From CAZTCJ01 sp964612085 (GTDB lineage Bacteria > Pseudomonadota > Alphaproteobacteria > JAJFIK01), in the NCBI GenBank assembly GCA_964612085.1, contig CAZTCJ010000017.1, positions 1 through 55,854 of the forward strand: DNA of 55,854 bases, written 5' to 3'. Below the pieces are notes generated by a model. It saw only the letters and a program-made list of their open reading frames with translations, had not been told where the DNA came from and ran no database searches. A program made the translations under genes and the position numbers. Of this stretch, positions 32,488-39,716 are shown piece after piece (within the stretch, counting starts at the first letter, position 1; every line of letters starts with the position of its first letter).

Positions 32488-33606
32488 ATGACAATCAACA
32501 AATCAAAAGATCGACCTGTGGGCAAATCAGGCCCCGAAACAGCGGGCCCTAAGATCCCGGGCAGAGGCGCGCGCAGCAATGCCAGCGGCCGGTTCGAACC
32601 GATCGCCTATGAAGCGTTCGACGATGGCTGGGACAGGGCGGAAGAGGATCTGCCGCCCCTGCGCACCACGGTCTTTATCGACGGCACCCGCACCATCATC
32701 GCCCGCAACCAGTCGCCCGACATCTCCTTCGATCAGTCGATCAACCCGTACAGGGGCTGCGAGCATGGCTGCATCTACTGCTATGCGCGGCCCTCCCATG
32801 CCTATCTGGGGCTGTCGCCCGGGCTCGATTTCGAATCGAACCTGTTCGCCAAACCGGATGCGGCGGCCCTCCTCGACGAGGAGCTGCGCAAACCGGGATA
32901 TAAACCTTCGACCATCGCACTCGGCTCCAACACTGATCCCTACCAGCCTCTGGAGCGGCGCATGGAAATCACCCGCTCGATTCTCCAGACCTTGAGCGAT
33001 TTTCACCATCCCGTCGGTATCGTGACGAAGTCGAACCTGATCGTCCGGGATCTGGATATTCTGGCGCCCATGGCGGAGCGCAATCTGGCGCGGGCCGCGC
33101 TCTCAGTGACCACCCTCGACCGCAAGCTGGCGCGCGCCATGGAACCCCGGGCGCCGACGCCGCACAAAAGGCTCGAGGCCATCAAGGCGCTGCACGAGGC
33201 GGGCGTGCCCGTCGCCGTCATGGTGGCGCCCATCATTCCCGGCCTGAACGATCACGAAATGGAAGCCATTCTCGATGCGGCGGCGGAGGCCGGCGCGGTC
33301 AGTGCCCATTACGTGCTTTTGCGCCTGCCCCACGAGATCAAGACCCTGTTCCGGGAATGGCTGGAAACGGAGGTGCCAGACCGGGCCAACCGGGTCTTCA
33401 GCCTGATCCGCCAGTTGCGCGGCGGCAAGGATTACGATGCCCAATGGGGCACGCGCATGACCGGTACCGGCTCGATCGCCGCCTTCATCGCCCGGCGCTT
33501 CCGGATCGCGATCCGGCAACGCGGCCTCGACACCCCCTCCACGCCCCTCGACAAGAGCCTGTTCAGGCCGCCGCCGCGCGCGGGCGACCAATTGCCCCTG
33601 TTGTGA
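32488..33606 (+). CDS. PA0069-family radical SAM protein (spore photoproduct lyase-like)
   Basis: A 372-residue radical SAM enzyme. Its [4Fe-4S] motif is C-x3-C-x2-C: Cys91, Cys95 and Cys98 in YRGCEHGCIYCYARPSH. The downstream segment LGSNTDPYQPLERRMEITRSIL (in part) and IVTKSNLIVRDLDIL match the COG1533 group, which also holds spore photoproduct lyase. The catalysed reaction is unknown. Positively charged N- and C-termini could bind nucleic acid. The upstream LexA-type box suggests induction by DNA damage. It is followed by rnhB, then ccrM and mutY, all DNA-related. Confidence 0.9.
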   Translation: MTINKSKDRPVGKSGPETAGPKIPGRGARSNASGRFEPIAYEAFDDGWDRAEEDLPPLRTTVFIDGTRTIIARNQSPDISFDQSINPYRGCEHGCIYCYARPSHAYLGLSPGLDFESNLFAKPDAAALLDEELRKPGYKPSTIALGSNTDPYQPLERRMEITRSILQTLSDFHHPVGIVTKSNLIVRDLDILAPMAERNLARAALSVTTLDRKLARAMEPRAPTPHKRLEAIKALHEAGVPVAVMVAPIIPGLNDHEMEAILDAAAEAGAVSAHYVLLRLPHEIKTLFREWLETEVPDRANRVFSLIRQLRGGKDYDAQWGTRMTGTGSIAAFIARRFRIAIRQRGLDTPSTPLDKSLFRPPPRAGDQLPLL

Positions 33607-33720
33607 AACGCACACCGTGCGCATTTTTTACCCTTTCTCAAAGGTCCCGCGACTCCTATAGACTGGCGCTGCGGCCCATGACCTGCGCCGATACGCTCCG
33701 TATGCCGCGAGGAAAATGCC

Positions 33721-34386
33721 ATGCTCAAATCCCGCTCTTCCCGTCTCGACCACCTGCTGTTCGCGGACAGGCCCCATGCGGATGGCCTTGAGGCCCTGGT
33801 CATGCAGGCTGCCGAGCGCGCGCCCGTGGCGGGTATCGATGAGGCGGGCCGCGGGCCCTGGGCCGGCCCTGTGGTGGCGGCGGCCGTCATTCTCGACCCG
33901 GCCCATGTGCCGGAGGGGCTGGACGATTCCAAGAAACTCTCCGCACACAAACGGGAGGCGCTTTACGGCGCGCTGCAAGAGCACGCCGTCATCGGCGTCG
34001 GCATCGCCGATGTGGAGGAGATCGACCGCAACAATATTCTGGGGGCGACCTTTCATGCCATGCAGCGCGCGCTGGCCGGTCTGGCGCAAGCCCCCGGCGC
34101 CGCCCTCATCGACGGCAACAAGGCGCCCGCCCTGCCCTGTCCTGCCCATTGCATCATCGGCGGCGACGGCTGTTCGCCCGTGATCGCGGCCGCCAGCATC
34201 ATCGCCAAGGTGACCCGCGACCGCATCATGGCGGAGTTGGCGCTGACCCATCCCGGCTATGGCTGGGAAACCAATATGGGTTACGGTACCAAGGCTCATG
34301 CGGACGGCCTGGCGCGGCTGGGCGTGACGGCCCATCACCGCAAGAGCTTCAAGCCGGTCCAGGCCCTGCTCGGCCCATCCGCGTGA
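33721..34386 (+). CDS. rnhB: ribonuclease HII
   Basis: Cuts RNA in RNA-DNA hybrids and removes misincorporated ribonucleotides. The 221-residue protein has the GIDEAGRGPWAGPVVAAAV motif (catalytic Asp and Glu), DDSKKLSAHKRE, ALIDGNKAP and the C-terminal HPGYGWETNMGYGTKAHADGL-like region (quoted in part), with further catalytic Asp residues. It lies between the radical SAM gene and ccrM, an order common in alphaproteobacteria. A hairpin with a seven-pair stem follows at 34397-34414. Confidence 0.95.
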   Translation: MLKSRSSRLDHLLFADRPHADGLEALVMQAAERAPVAGIDEAGRGPWAGPVVAAAVILDPAHVPEGLDDSKKLSAHKREALYGALQEHAVIGVGIADVEEIDRNNILGATFHAMQRALAGLAQAPGAALIDGNKAPALPCPAHCIIGGDGCSPVIAAASIIAKVTRDRIMAELALTHPGYGWETNMGYGTKAHADGLARLGVTAHHRKSFKPVQALLGPSA

Positions 34387-34396
34387 GGTCTTCTGC

Positions 34397-34414
34397 CTAC
34401 CCCGCTTGGGGTAG
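34397..34414 (+). terminator. hairpin between rnhB and ccrM
   Basis: CTACCCC (34397-34403), loop GCTT and GGGGTAG (34408-34414) form a perfect seven-pair stem starting 11 bases after the rnhB stop. Only a weak T-rich stretch follows (CTCCTTGTTT), so termination is probable but may be incomplete. The final G of the hairpin begins the GACTC site of the ccrM leader. Confidence 0.5.
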
Positions 34415-34457
34415 ACTCCTTGTTTCATTGACCGTTAACGCCGGGTTTCGCAGAATC
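34414..34457 (+). promoter_or_regulatory. ccrM leader with two GANTC sites and a CtrA-like half-matching box
   Basis: GACTC (34414-34418) and GAATC (34453-34457) are both targets of the enzyme encoded downstream. Between them, TTAA-N7-TTTC (34435-34449) matches the CtrA pattern TTAA-N7-TTAA at six of eight positions. In Caulobacter crescentus, ccrM transcription depends on CtrA and is affected by methylation of GANTC sites in its leader. The same logic is inferred here. Confidence 0.5.
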
Positions 34458-34482
34458 ACCCTCTCATAGAAGGTGAAGGGTC

Positions 34483-35619
34483 ATGCCAGCACGCACATCA
34501 TCCCGCCCGCGCCGGCGCGCCGGGCTGCCGCTCGATTCCATTTTGGAAGGCGACTGCATCGCTTTGATGGAGACGCTGCCCGAGGCCTGCGCCGACATGG
34601 TTTTCGCGGATCCGCCCTACAATCTCCAGCTCGACGGTGAGCTGTTGCGGCCCAACAACTCCCGCGTGGATGGGGTCGATGACGCCTGGGACCGGTTTTC
34701 CAGTTTCGCCGAGTACGACGGGTTCACCCGCGCCTGGCTCAAGGCCGCGCGCCGCGTGCTCAAACCCGGCGGTACGCTCTGGGTCATCGGCAGCTATCAC
34801 AATATCTTCCGTGTGGGAGCGGCCCTGCAGGACGAGGGTTACTGGATCCTCAACGACATCATCTGGCGTAAAACGAACCCGATGCCGAATTTCCGGGGCC
34901 GACGCTTCACCAATGCCCATGAAACGCTGATCTGGGCCGCCCGGGACGACGGCGCCAAGGGATACACGTTCAACTACGACGCTTTGAAGGTCGCCAATGA
35001 TGACCTGCAGATGCGCTCCGACTGGCTCATTCCTCTGTGTACGGGCGAAGAGCGCCTGAAGGACGAGACGGGCGCCAAGGCCCATCCGACCCAGAAGCCC
35101 GAGGCCCTGCTCCACCGGGTGCTGCTCGCCTCCACCAAGCCGGGCGATCTGGTGATCGATCCGTTCATGGGCACAGGGACCACGGGCGCCGTGGCCAAGC
35201 GCCTGGGCCGCCATTTCATCGGCATGGAACGGGACGCCTCTTATCGGAAGATCGCCAAGGCGCGGCTCGCCAAGATCAAACCTTTGAGCGGCGACAGTCT
35301 GGAGATCACCCCTGGCAAGCGCCAGGAACCGCGCATTCCCTTCGGGCAAATCGTCGAACACGGATTGATCCCGGCGGGCTCAACCCTGCACTGCCCGCGC
35401 GGTGTCCATGCAGCGAAAGTCCGGGCCGACGGCTCGCTCGTGTGCGAGGATGCCACCGGCTCGATCCACCGCATCGGCGCCCATGTTCAGGGGGCGGAGG
35501 CCTGCAATGGCTGGACCTTCTGGCACCACACGAAAAACAGGAAACGCGTGCCGATCGATCTCTACCGGCAGGAGCTGCGCGCTCAGCTTTATCCGGAAGC
35601 GGCAAAGCGTCTGGCCTAA
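34483..35619 (+). CDS. ccrM: cell-cycle adenine-N6 DNA methyltransferase (GANTC)
   Basis: The orphan methyltransferase that methylates adenine in GANTC and times cell-cycle transcription in alphaproteobacteria. The 378-residue protein is a beta-class enzyme: catalytic FADPPYNLQLDGEL near residues 42-55 comes before the SAM motif DPFMGTGTTGAVAKRLGRHFIG (in part). The CcrM-specific C-terminal domain (about residues 270-378), including NGWTFWHHTKNRK, is complete. No restriction endonuclease is adjacent. Two GANTC sites lie in its leader. Its TAA stop overlaps the TAG stop of mutY on the other strand. Confidence 0.95.
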   Translation: MPARTSSRPRRRAGLPLDSILEGDCIALMETLPEACADMVFADPPYNLQLDGELLRPNNSRVDGVDDAWDRFSSFAEYDGFTRAWLKAARRVLKPGGTLWVIGSYHNIFRVGAALQDEGYWILNDIIWRKTNPMPNFRGRRFTNAHETLIWAARDDGAKGYTFNYDALKVANDDLQMRSDWLIPLCTGEERLKDETGAKAHPTQKPEALLHRVLLASTKPGDLVIDPFMGTGTTGAVAKRLGRHFIGMERDASYRKIAKARLAKIKPLSGDSLEITPGKRQEPRIPFGQIVEHGLIPAGSTLHCPRGVHAAKVRADGSLVCEDATGSIHRIGAHVQGAEACNGWTFWHHTKNRKRVPIDLYRQELRAQLYPEAAKRLA

Positions 35620-36698
35620 GACGCCCGCTTACTGAACAACGGCCCGTCCCCGGTCATGACGTGGTCCACCACCTTGCGCATCACCGTGGGCAGACCGACC
35701 GTGCCGAGGGCATCCGCCGGAACCCACTGGCCTTGCGTCTTGGCCGCCGTCCCGGCACTGACCGTCGCCTCATAGACCGTCAGTTCCAGGTGGAAATGGG
35801 TGAAGGTGTGGCGCACCAGACCAGGGTGCTTGACCCATTGGGCGGGCAGCGGCGCGTCCCGCTCCAGATCAGGCGCGCCCTCGCTTTTGGCTGACCAGCC
35901 CACCGACGGCAGTTCCAGCATTTTCGCCAGGAGCCCCTTGGGAGGACGGCGGCGCAGCAGCACCGCCCCGTCGGTCCGGCGCACGAAAAAGGCGATGCCG
36001 GTCCGTGTGGGCTTTTCCGCTTTCGGCCGTTTGCGCGGCAGCCCTTCGGCAAGCCCTTTGGCAGCGGCCACGCAGGCCGCCTTCAAAGGACAGGCGCCGC
36101 AATCGGGACTACGCGGTGTACAGACGGTTGCCCCCAGATCCATCACCGCTTGCGCGTAATCGCCGGGCCGCTTTTGCGGCGTCAGCTTGGCCGCCAGACG
36201 GCGCAGCTCGGGTTTGGCATCGGGCAAGGGCGTCTCGACACCGTGAAAACGCGCCATCACCCGTTCCACATTGCCATCGACCACCACCGCCTTGCGCCCG
36301 AAAGCGATCGCCGCGATGGCGGCGGCCGTATAGGCGCCGATGCCGGGCAGCGCCAGGAGCTTTTCTTCCGTATCCGGAAAGCGCCCGCCATGGTCCTCGG
36401 CGACCGTGCACGCGCAGGCATGCAGATTGCGCGCCCGCGCGTAATAGCCGAGCCCCGCCCAGGCCGACAGCACGTCTTCGAGCGGCGCCTCGCTTAAAGC
36501 CGTCACGCCCGGCCATCTCGCGGTGAACGCCTCGAAATAGGGAATGACGGCGGCGACGGTGGTCTGCTGCAGCATGATTTCCGACAGCCAGATCCGGTAC
36601 GGATCGGGAGGGACGGACGCGCCCGGCGCCACGCGCCAGGGCAACACGCGGGCATGGGCGTCGTACCAGTTCAGCAAGCGGCGCACGGGATCGGGCAT
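35616..36698 (-). CDS. mutY: adenine DNA glycosylase
   Basis: Removes adenine mispaired with 8-oxoguanine. The 360-residue protein has an N-terminal HhH-GPD domain: WLSEIMLQQTTVAAVIPYF (catalytic Glu), LPGIGAYTAAAIAAIAFG hairpin, and VDGNVERVMAR with catalytic Asp. The [4Fe-4S] loop C-x6-C-x2-C-x5-C reads CTPRSPDCGACPLKAAC. A C-terminal NUDIX-like domain recognises 8-oxoG. It is downstream of the fic gene on the same strand and converges with ccrM. Confidence 0.96.
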   Translation of the reverse strand: MPDPVRRLLNWYDAHARVLPWRVAPGASVPPDPYRIWLSEIMLQQTTVAAVIPYFEAFTARWPGVTALSEAPLEDVLSAWAGLGYYARARNLHACACTVAEDHGGRFPDTEEKLLALPGIGAYTAAAIAAIAFGRKAVVVDGNVERVMARFHGVETPLPDAKPELRRLAAKLTPQKRPGDYAQAVMDLGATVCTPRSPDCGACPLKAACVAAAKGLAEGLPRKRPKAEKPTRTGIAFFVRRTDGAVLLRRRPPKGLLAKMLELPSVGWSAKSEGAPDLERDAPLPAQWVKHPGLVRHTFTHFHLELTVYEATVSAGTAAKTQGQWVPADALGTVGLPTVMRKVVDHVMTGDGPLFSKRAS

Positions 36699-36773
36699 GG
36701 GCGTATCCTACATAGAGAACTTTCAGAAACGGAAGGCGCGATTTGCCGACCTTATGCAAACCGCTCGATGCCT

Positions 36774-37934
36774 CTACATGCCGGGAAGACGCGGCTCCTC
36801 TATCGGCCGGTGAACCAGATCGTAAGGATCGGGCAACGGCTTTTTCTTGCGGACAGAAAGGCGCGCCTCGCGCAATTCCGTCCCTGCCTGATAGTACCGC
36901 CCTCTTTTTTCTCCGTGTGCATCTAATATCCCTTTATCGGACAGGGCCTTAAGATCGCGGGATGCGATATGGGTCGTGACATCGGCATCGTTTTGATACC
37001 GGGCATTGGTTATCCGCAGACCGAGAGCGGCATCAAAAAGCGGCAACGCCATACGATCGTGCAATTTCTCCCGTTCAATCAGCACTTCAATGATCTGGAA
37101 AAGAGCTTCATATTCTTCGCTTCGCCGGATGAGGGTCGAACACTGATGATAATGGGCTTTCAAACAGAAGCGTATCCATGGAAGCGCGTCATGGTGCGGA
37201 TTCCATTCGCCCAGCCCGATGCGTGTCAGAATTTCGTAATAGTCGAGCGTGTTATGGCCCAACCATTCTTCAATGCTGGAAAACACCGGATGCAGGATGC
37301 CTTCGCGGGCCAGAACGAAGGTTTGCAAGGCGCGCGCCATCCGTCCGTTACCATCCTTGAACGGATGGATCATAGTTAGATTAAAATGAGCCATCGCCGC
37401 ACGGACCATTGCGGAAGAGGATACTGACGCGTGCAGATAATCGACAAGCTCACAGACAAGGCCATCGACGAGATCGACATCCGGCGCCGTATAGACCGTT
37501 TCTCCGGTCTTCTTGTTAACCACAAAGACGGTGCCGCGCCGCCATTGTCCGGGATAAACGCTCAGATCATAGCCTGTCATCATGAAATGCAGGCTTTTCA
37601 GGAACTGCCTTGAAAATTCAAAGTACGGATCGTCCGCCGCCTGCATGACATATGTCATGGCCGCTCTGTAGCCATTGATCGCCATCCAGGTTTCGGTGCG
37701 CTCGTCGAGCGGCGGCTCTTCTTCGATGGCAGCCACAGCCTCATCGATGCTGGCAACATAGCCTTCGATACTGTTCGACCCCTGGATCGCGCGGGCGAAA
37801 GTGCTCCGGCGCAAGGACCCCACCCAGCGCCGTGGGCTGTTTTGCGTATAAATGCGCAGCTTGTCCCGTTGCCGGCCGATGAGAGCCAGAACGGCTTCAT
37901 CCTCGCCGTGAAGGACAGGTTCTTGAAAAATCAT
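36774..37934 (-). CDS. Fic-family protein with N-terminal inhibitory helix and C-terminal winged helix
   Basis: A 386-residue enzyme expected to transfer AMP (or another nucleotide) to protein hydroxyl groups. The FIC motif HPFKDGNGRMAR is complete at residues 190-201, including the catalytic His190. An inhibitory motif S-x3-E-G (SNSIEG, residues 53-58) precedes the Fic core, making this a class II, self-inhibited Fic. Residues about 305-370 (DAALGLRITNARY, DVTTHIASRDLKALSDKGI) look like a winged-helix DNA-binding domain. The ATG at 37934 starts inside an inverted repeat that may be its own operator. No separate antitoxin gene is visible. Base composition looks more AT-rich than its neighbours. 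It interrupts the usual mutY-DUF721 order, which suggests acquisition. Confidence 0.9.
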   Translation of the reverse strand: MIFQEPVLHGEDEAVLALIGRQRDKLRIYTQNSPRRWVGSLRRSTFARAIQGSNSIEGYVASIDEAVAAIEEEPPLDERTETWMAINGYRAAMTYVMQAADDPYFEFSRQFLKSLHFMMTGYDLSVYPGQWRRGTVFVVNKKTGETVYTAPDVDLVDGLVCELVDYLHASVSSSAMVRAAMAHFNLTMIHPFKDGNGRMARALQTFVLAREGILHPVFSSIEEWLGHNTLDYYEILTRIGLGEWNPHHDALPWIRFCLKAHYHQCSTLIRRSEEYEALFQIIEVLIEREKLHDRMALPLFDAALGLRITNARYQNDADVTTHIASRDLKALSDKGILDAHGEKRGRYYQAGTELREARLSVRKKKPLPDPYDLVHRPIEEPRLPGM

Positions 37935-37983
37935 GCGCGTTATCCGGATTCCTATCCGCTTTATGCAAATAAATAACGCGCAT
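37933..37983. promoter_or_regulatory. inverted repeat overlapping the fic start codon
   Basis: ATGCGCGTTAT (37933-37943) and its exact complement ATAACGCGCAT (37973-37983) are separated by 29 bases. The left arm includes part of the fic start codon (minus strand). The right arm overlaps the second inverted repeat (37954-37992), so the two pairs are interlocked, as in operators with several half-sites. Confidence 0.6.
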
Positions 37984-37992
37984 AAAGCGGAT
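37954..37992. promoter_or_regulatory. 13-base inverted repeat upstream of fic
   Basis: ATCCGCTTTATGC (37954-37966) and its exact complement (37980-37992), with a 13-base AT-rich centre. It lies 20-58 bases upstream of the fic start, where the promoter should be. No T-run follows on either strand, so an operator is more likely than a terminator. Confidence 0.65.
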
Positions 37993-38078
37993 GTCAAATA
38001 AGATATCGCGCAGGCTTGACTTGGGATCTGAGTTGATGCGCCTTTGCCCTTTGCGATGACAGCGCCGGGGCACGGGCG

Positions 38079-38663
38079 ATGGACGAACGCGACAGGGACA
38101 CGAAAATCCGGGCGGCCCGGCTGAAGGCCTCGGCCGTGTTGCGGCGCGGCCTGGTGCACGCCCAAGGCCCGGCCGGCCTGAAGACCCGGTCGGTGGCCCG
38201 GCCCGCGCGCAAGATCGCCAGCGTCGTGCAAAAGGCGGCAGGCCCGGCCTATGCCAAGCACCGCCATTCGGGCCAAGAGCTGCAGGCGGTCTGGCCCGAG
38301 ATCGTCGGGGAAACGCTTGCGGGCATGACCCTGCCGGAGCGCTACCAGCCGGGCACCGGCCTTGCCCATAACGGATTTTTGACCGTGCGGGTCGCGGGCG
38401 CGCTGGCGCTCGATCTCCAGCACATGGAGCCGCAGATCGTCGAACGGGTGAACGCCTATTTCGGCTATAAGGCGATCGCGCGCCTCAAAATCGTCCAAGG
38501 TCCCATTCCCAATCGGAAAAAGCCGGTTGGCCGGGCGGCGCTCAAGGCGTTGAGCCGTGCTGAAAAAGCGGACATCGAAGCGCGCGCGCTGGGCATCGCG
38601 GATGGCGATCTGCGCGCGGCTCTGGAACGGCTCGGTGAGACCGTTGTAAGGTCCCGGTCCTAA
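38079..38663 (+). CDS. DUF721 / DciA-like protein
   Basis: A 194-residue protein with a DUF721 core (about residues 45-130): VVQKAAGPAYAKHRHSGQELQAVWPEIVGE (in part), TVRVAGALALDLQHMEPQIVERVNAYFG (in part), AIARLKIVQGP. DciA proteins of this family load the replicative helicase DnaB in bacteria that lack DnaC; this role is from family knowledge. The N-terminus is basic and probably disordered. No strong ribosome-binding site precedes the ATG at 38079, so the start is less certain. It is divergent from fic and followed by dsbA after 57 bases. Confidence 0.85.
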   Translation: MDERDRDTKIRAARLKASAVLRRGLVHAQGPAGLKTRSVARPARKIASVVQKAAGPAYAKHRHSGQELQAVWPEIVGETLAGMTLPERYQPGTGLAHNGFLTVRVAGALALDLQHMEPQIVERVNAYFGYKAIARLKIVQGPIPNRKKPVGRAALKALSRAEKADIEARALGIADGDLRAALERLGETVVRSRS

Positions 38664-38720
38664 AGACTAAAGACAGAGCGTTTTTCGATTGCGAGAGACA
38701 GACAACAGAGCGAGGGCGGC

Positions 38721-39467
38721 ATGAGCGAAGGCAAGACCGAGGAGAAGAAAACGGTGCGGACCCTGTCCTTTCCGAAGACGCTGGCCGTTCTGACCGTCGC
38801 CGTGGCGGCGGGGGCGGCCCTTTTGGCGCTCGATTTCGAGAAAGCCGAAACCGGCGTACCGGCCCTGGAGCAAGCGGACGCCGCCACCAAGGCGGATGTG
38901 CTGGCCAGCGCCGAGTTCGGCCGTCCCGGCGATATCGTTCTGGGCGAAGCGGACGCGCCGGTGACCATCATCGAATATGCCTCGACCACCTGCGGGCATT
39001 GCGCGCGCTTCAAGCTGGAGACTTTCCCGGCGCTGAAGGAAAAATACATCGACACGGGCCTGGTGAAATACACCTTGCGGGAATTCCCCACCGCCGATCC
39101 GGTGCTGGCAGCCTCCGCCTTCATGCTGGCGCGCTGCGTCAGCGAGGACCGCTATTACAATCTGATCGACGTGATTTTCCGCACCCAGCGCCAATGGGCC
39201 TATGTGCGCTCGCGCGAACAGGGCCGCGAGGAGTTGCAGAAAATCGCCAAACAGGCGGGCATCAGCGCGGACGCCTTCCAGAAATGCCTGTCGAACGAAG
39301 CGGAATATCAGCGCATCAAGGCGGTGCAGGAAGAAGGCGTGGAAGTGTTCAACGTGTCGGCCACGCCCACCTTCATCATCAACGGCAAGAACCATTCGGG
39401 CTACATGCCGTTCGAGAAATTCGAAGAAGCGCTGGCCGAGCATCTGCCGGAAGACGCCAAGCCGTAA
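38721..39467 (+). CDS. dsbA: DsbA-family thiol:disulfide oxidoreductase
   Basis: A 248-residue thioredoxin-fold protein with the active site CGHC at Cys91-Cys94 (EYASTTCGHCARF). It also has the cis-Pro loop VSATPTFIINGK and the helical insertion between them. One N-terminal membrane helix (about residues 20-37) anchors it, with the catalytic domain in the periplasm. Members of this type oxidise secreted proteins or act as isomerases; CGHC is unlike the CPHC of E. coli DsbA. GAGGG precedes the ATG. A strong terminator follows at 39498-39534, separating it from smc. Confidence 0.9.
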   Translation: MSEGKTEEKKTVRTLSFPKTLAVLTVAVAAGAALLALDFEKAETGVPALEQADAATKADVLASAEFGRPGDIVLGEADAPVTIIEYASTTCGHCARFKLETFPALKEKYIDTGLVKYTLREFPTADPVLAASAFMLARCVSEDRYYNLIDVIFRTQRQWAYVRSREQGREELQKIAKQAGISADAFQKCLSNEAEYQRIKAVQEEGVEVFNVSATPTFIINGKNHSGYMPFEKFEEALAEHLPEDAKP

Positions 39468-39497
39468 GGCCTCGGCGCGTTATTGTAGCGACCGACA

Positions 39498-39534
39498 GGC
39501 CCAGCATGCCAGGACGGCATGGCTGGGCCTTTCT
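39498..39534 (+). terminator. Rho-independent terminator after dsbA
   Basis: GGCCCAGCATGCC (39498-39510) pairs with GGCATGGCTGGGCC (39516-39529), with one bulged G and a five-base loop, followed by TTTCTT. The stem has 13 pairs and is GC-rich. It begins 30 bases after the dsbA stop. Confidence 0.85.
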
Positions 39535-39716
39535 TGTAATGCCATACTGCTTTGCGTGGAGTGCGCTGGAGAATCAGCCCACACTCCTGTCTTCCTTTGG
39601 CACAGTGTTGTGGCGCCCGAAGGAGGACATGCGTGCGCGAAGGGGGCCGGGGTCGCGCGCATTCCTGACACCGAATTCACTGGCCTTTTATTGCGTTTGA
39701 GAAAGAAGATCCGCGC

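Noticed and set aside
37954..37992. Inverted repeat upstream of fic as a terminator
   Set aside because: No T-run follows on either strand, and the position upstream of fic and DUF721 fits operators better.
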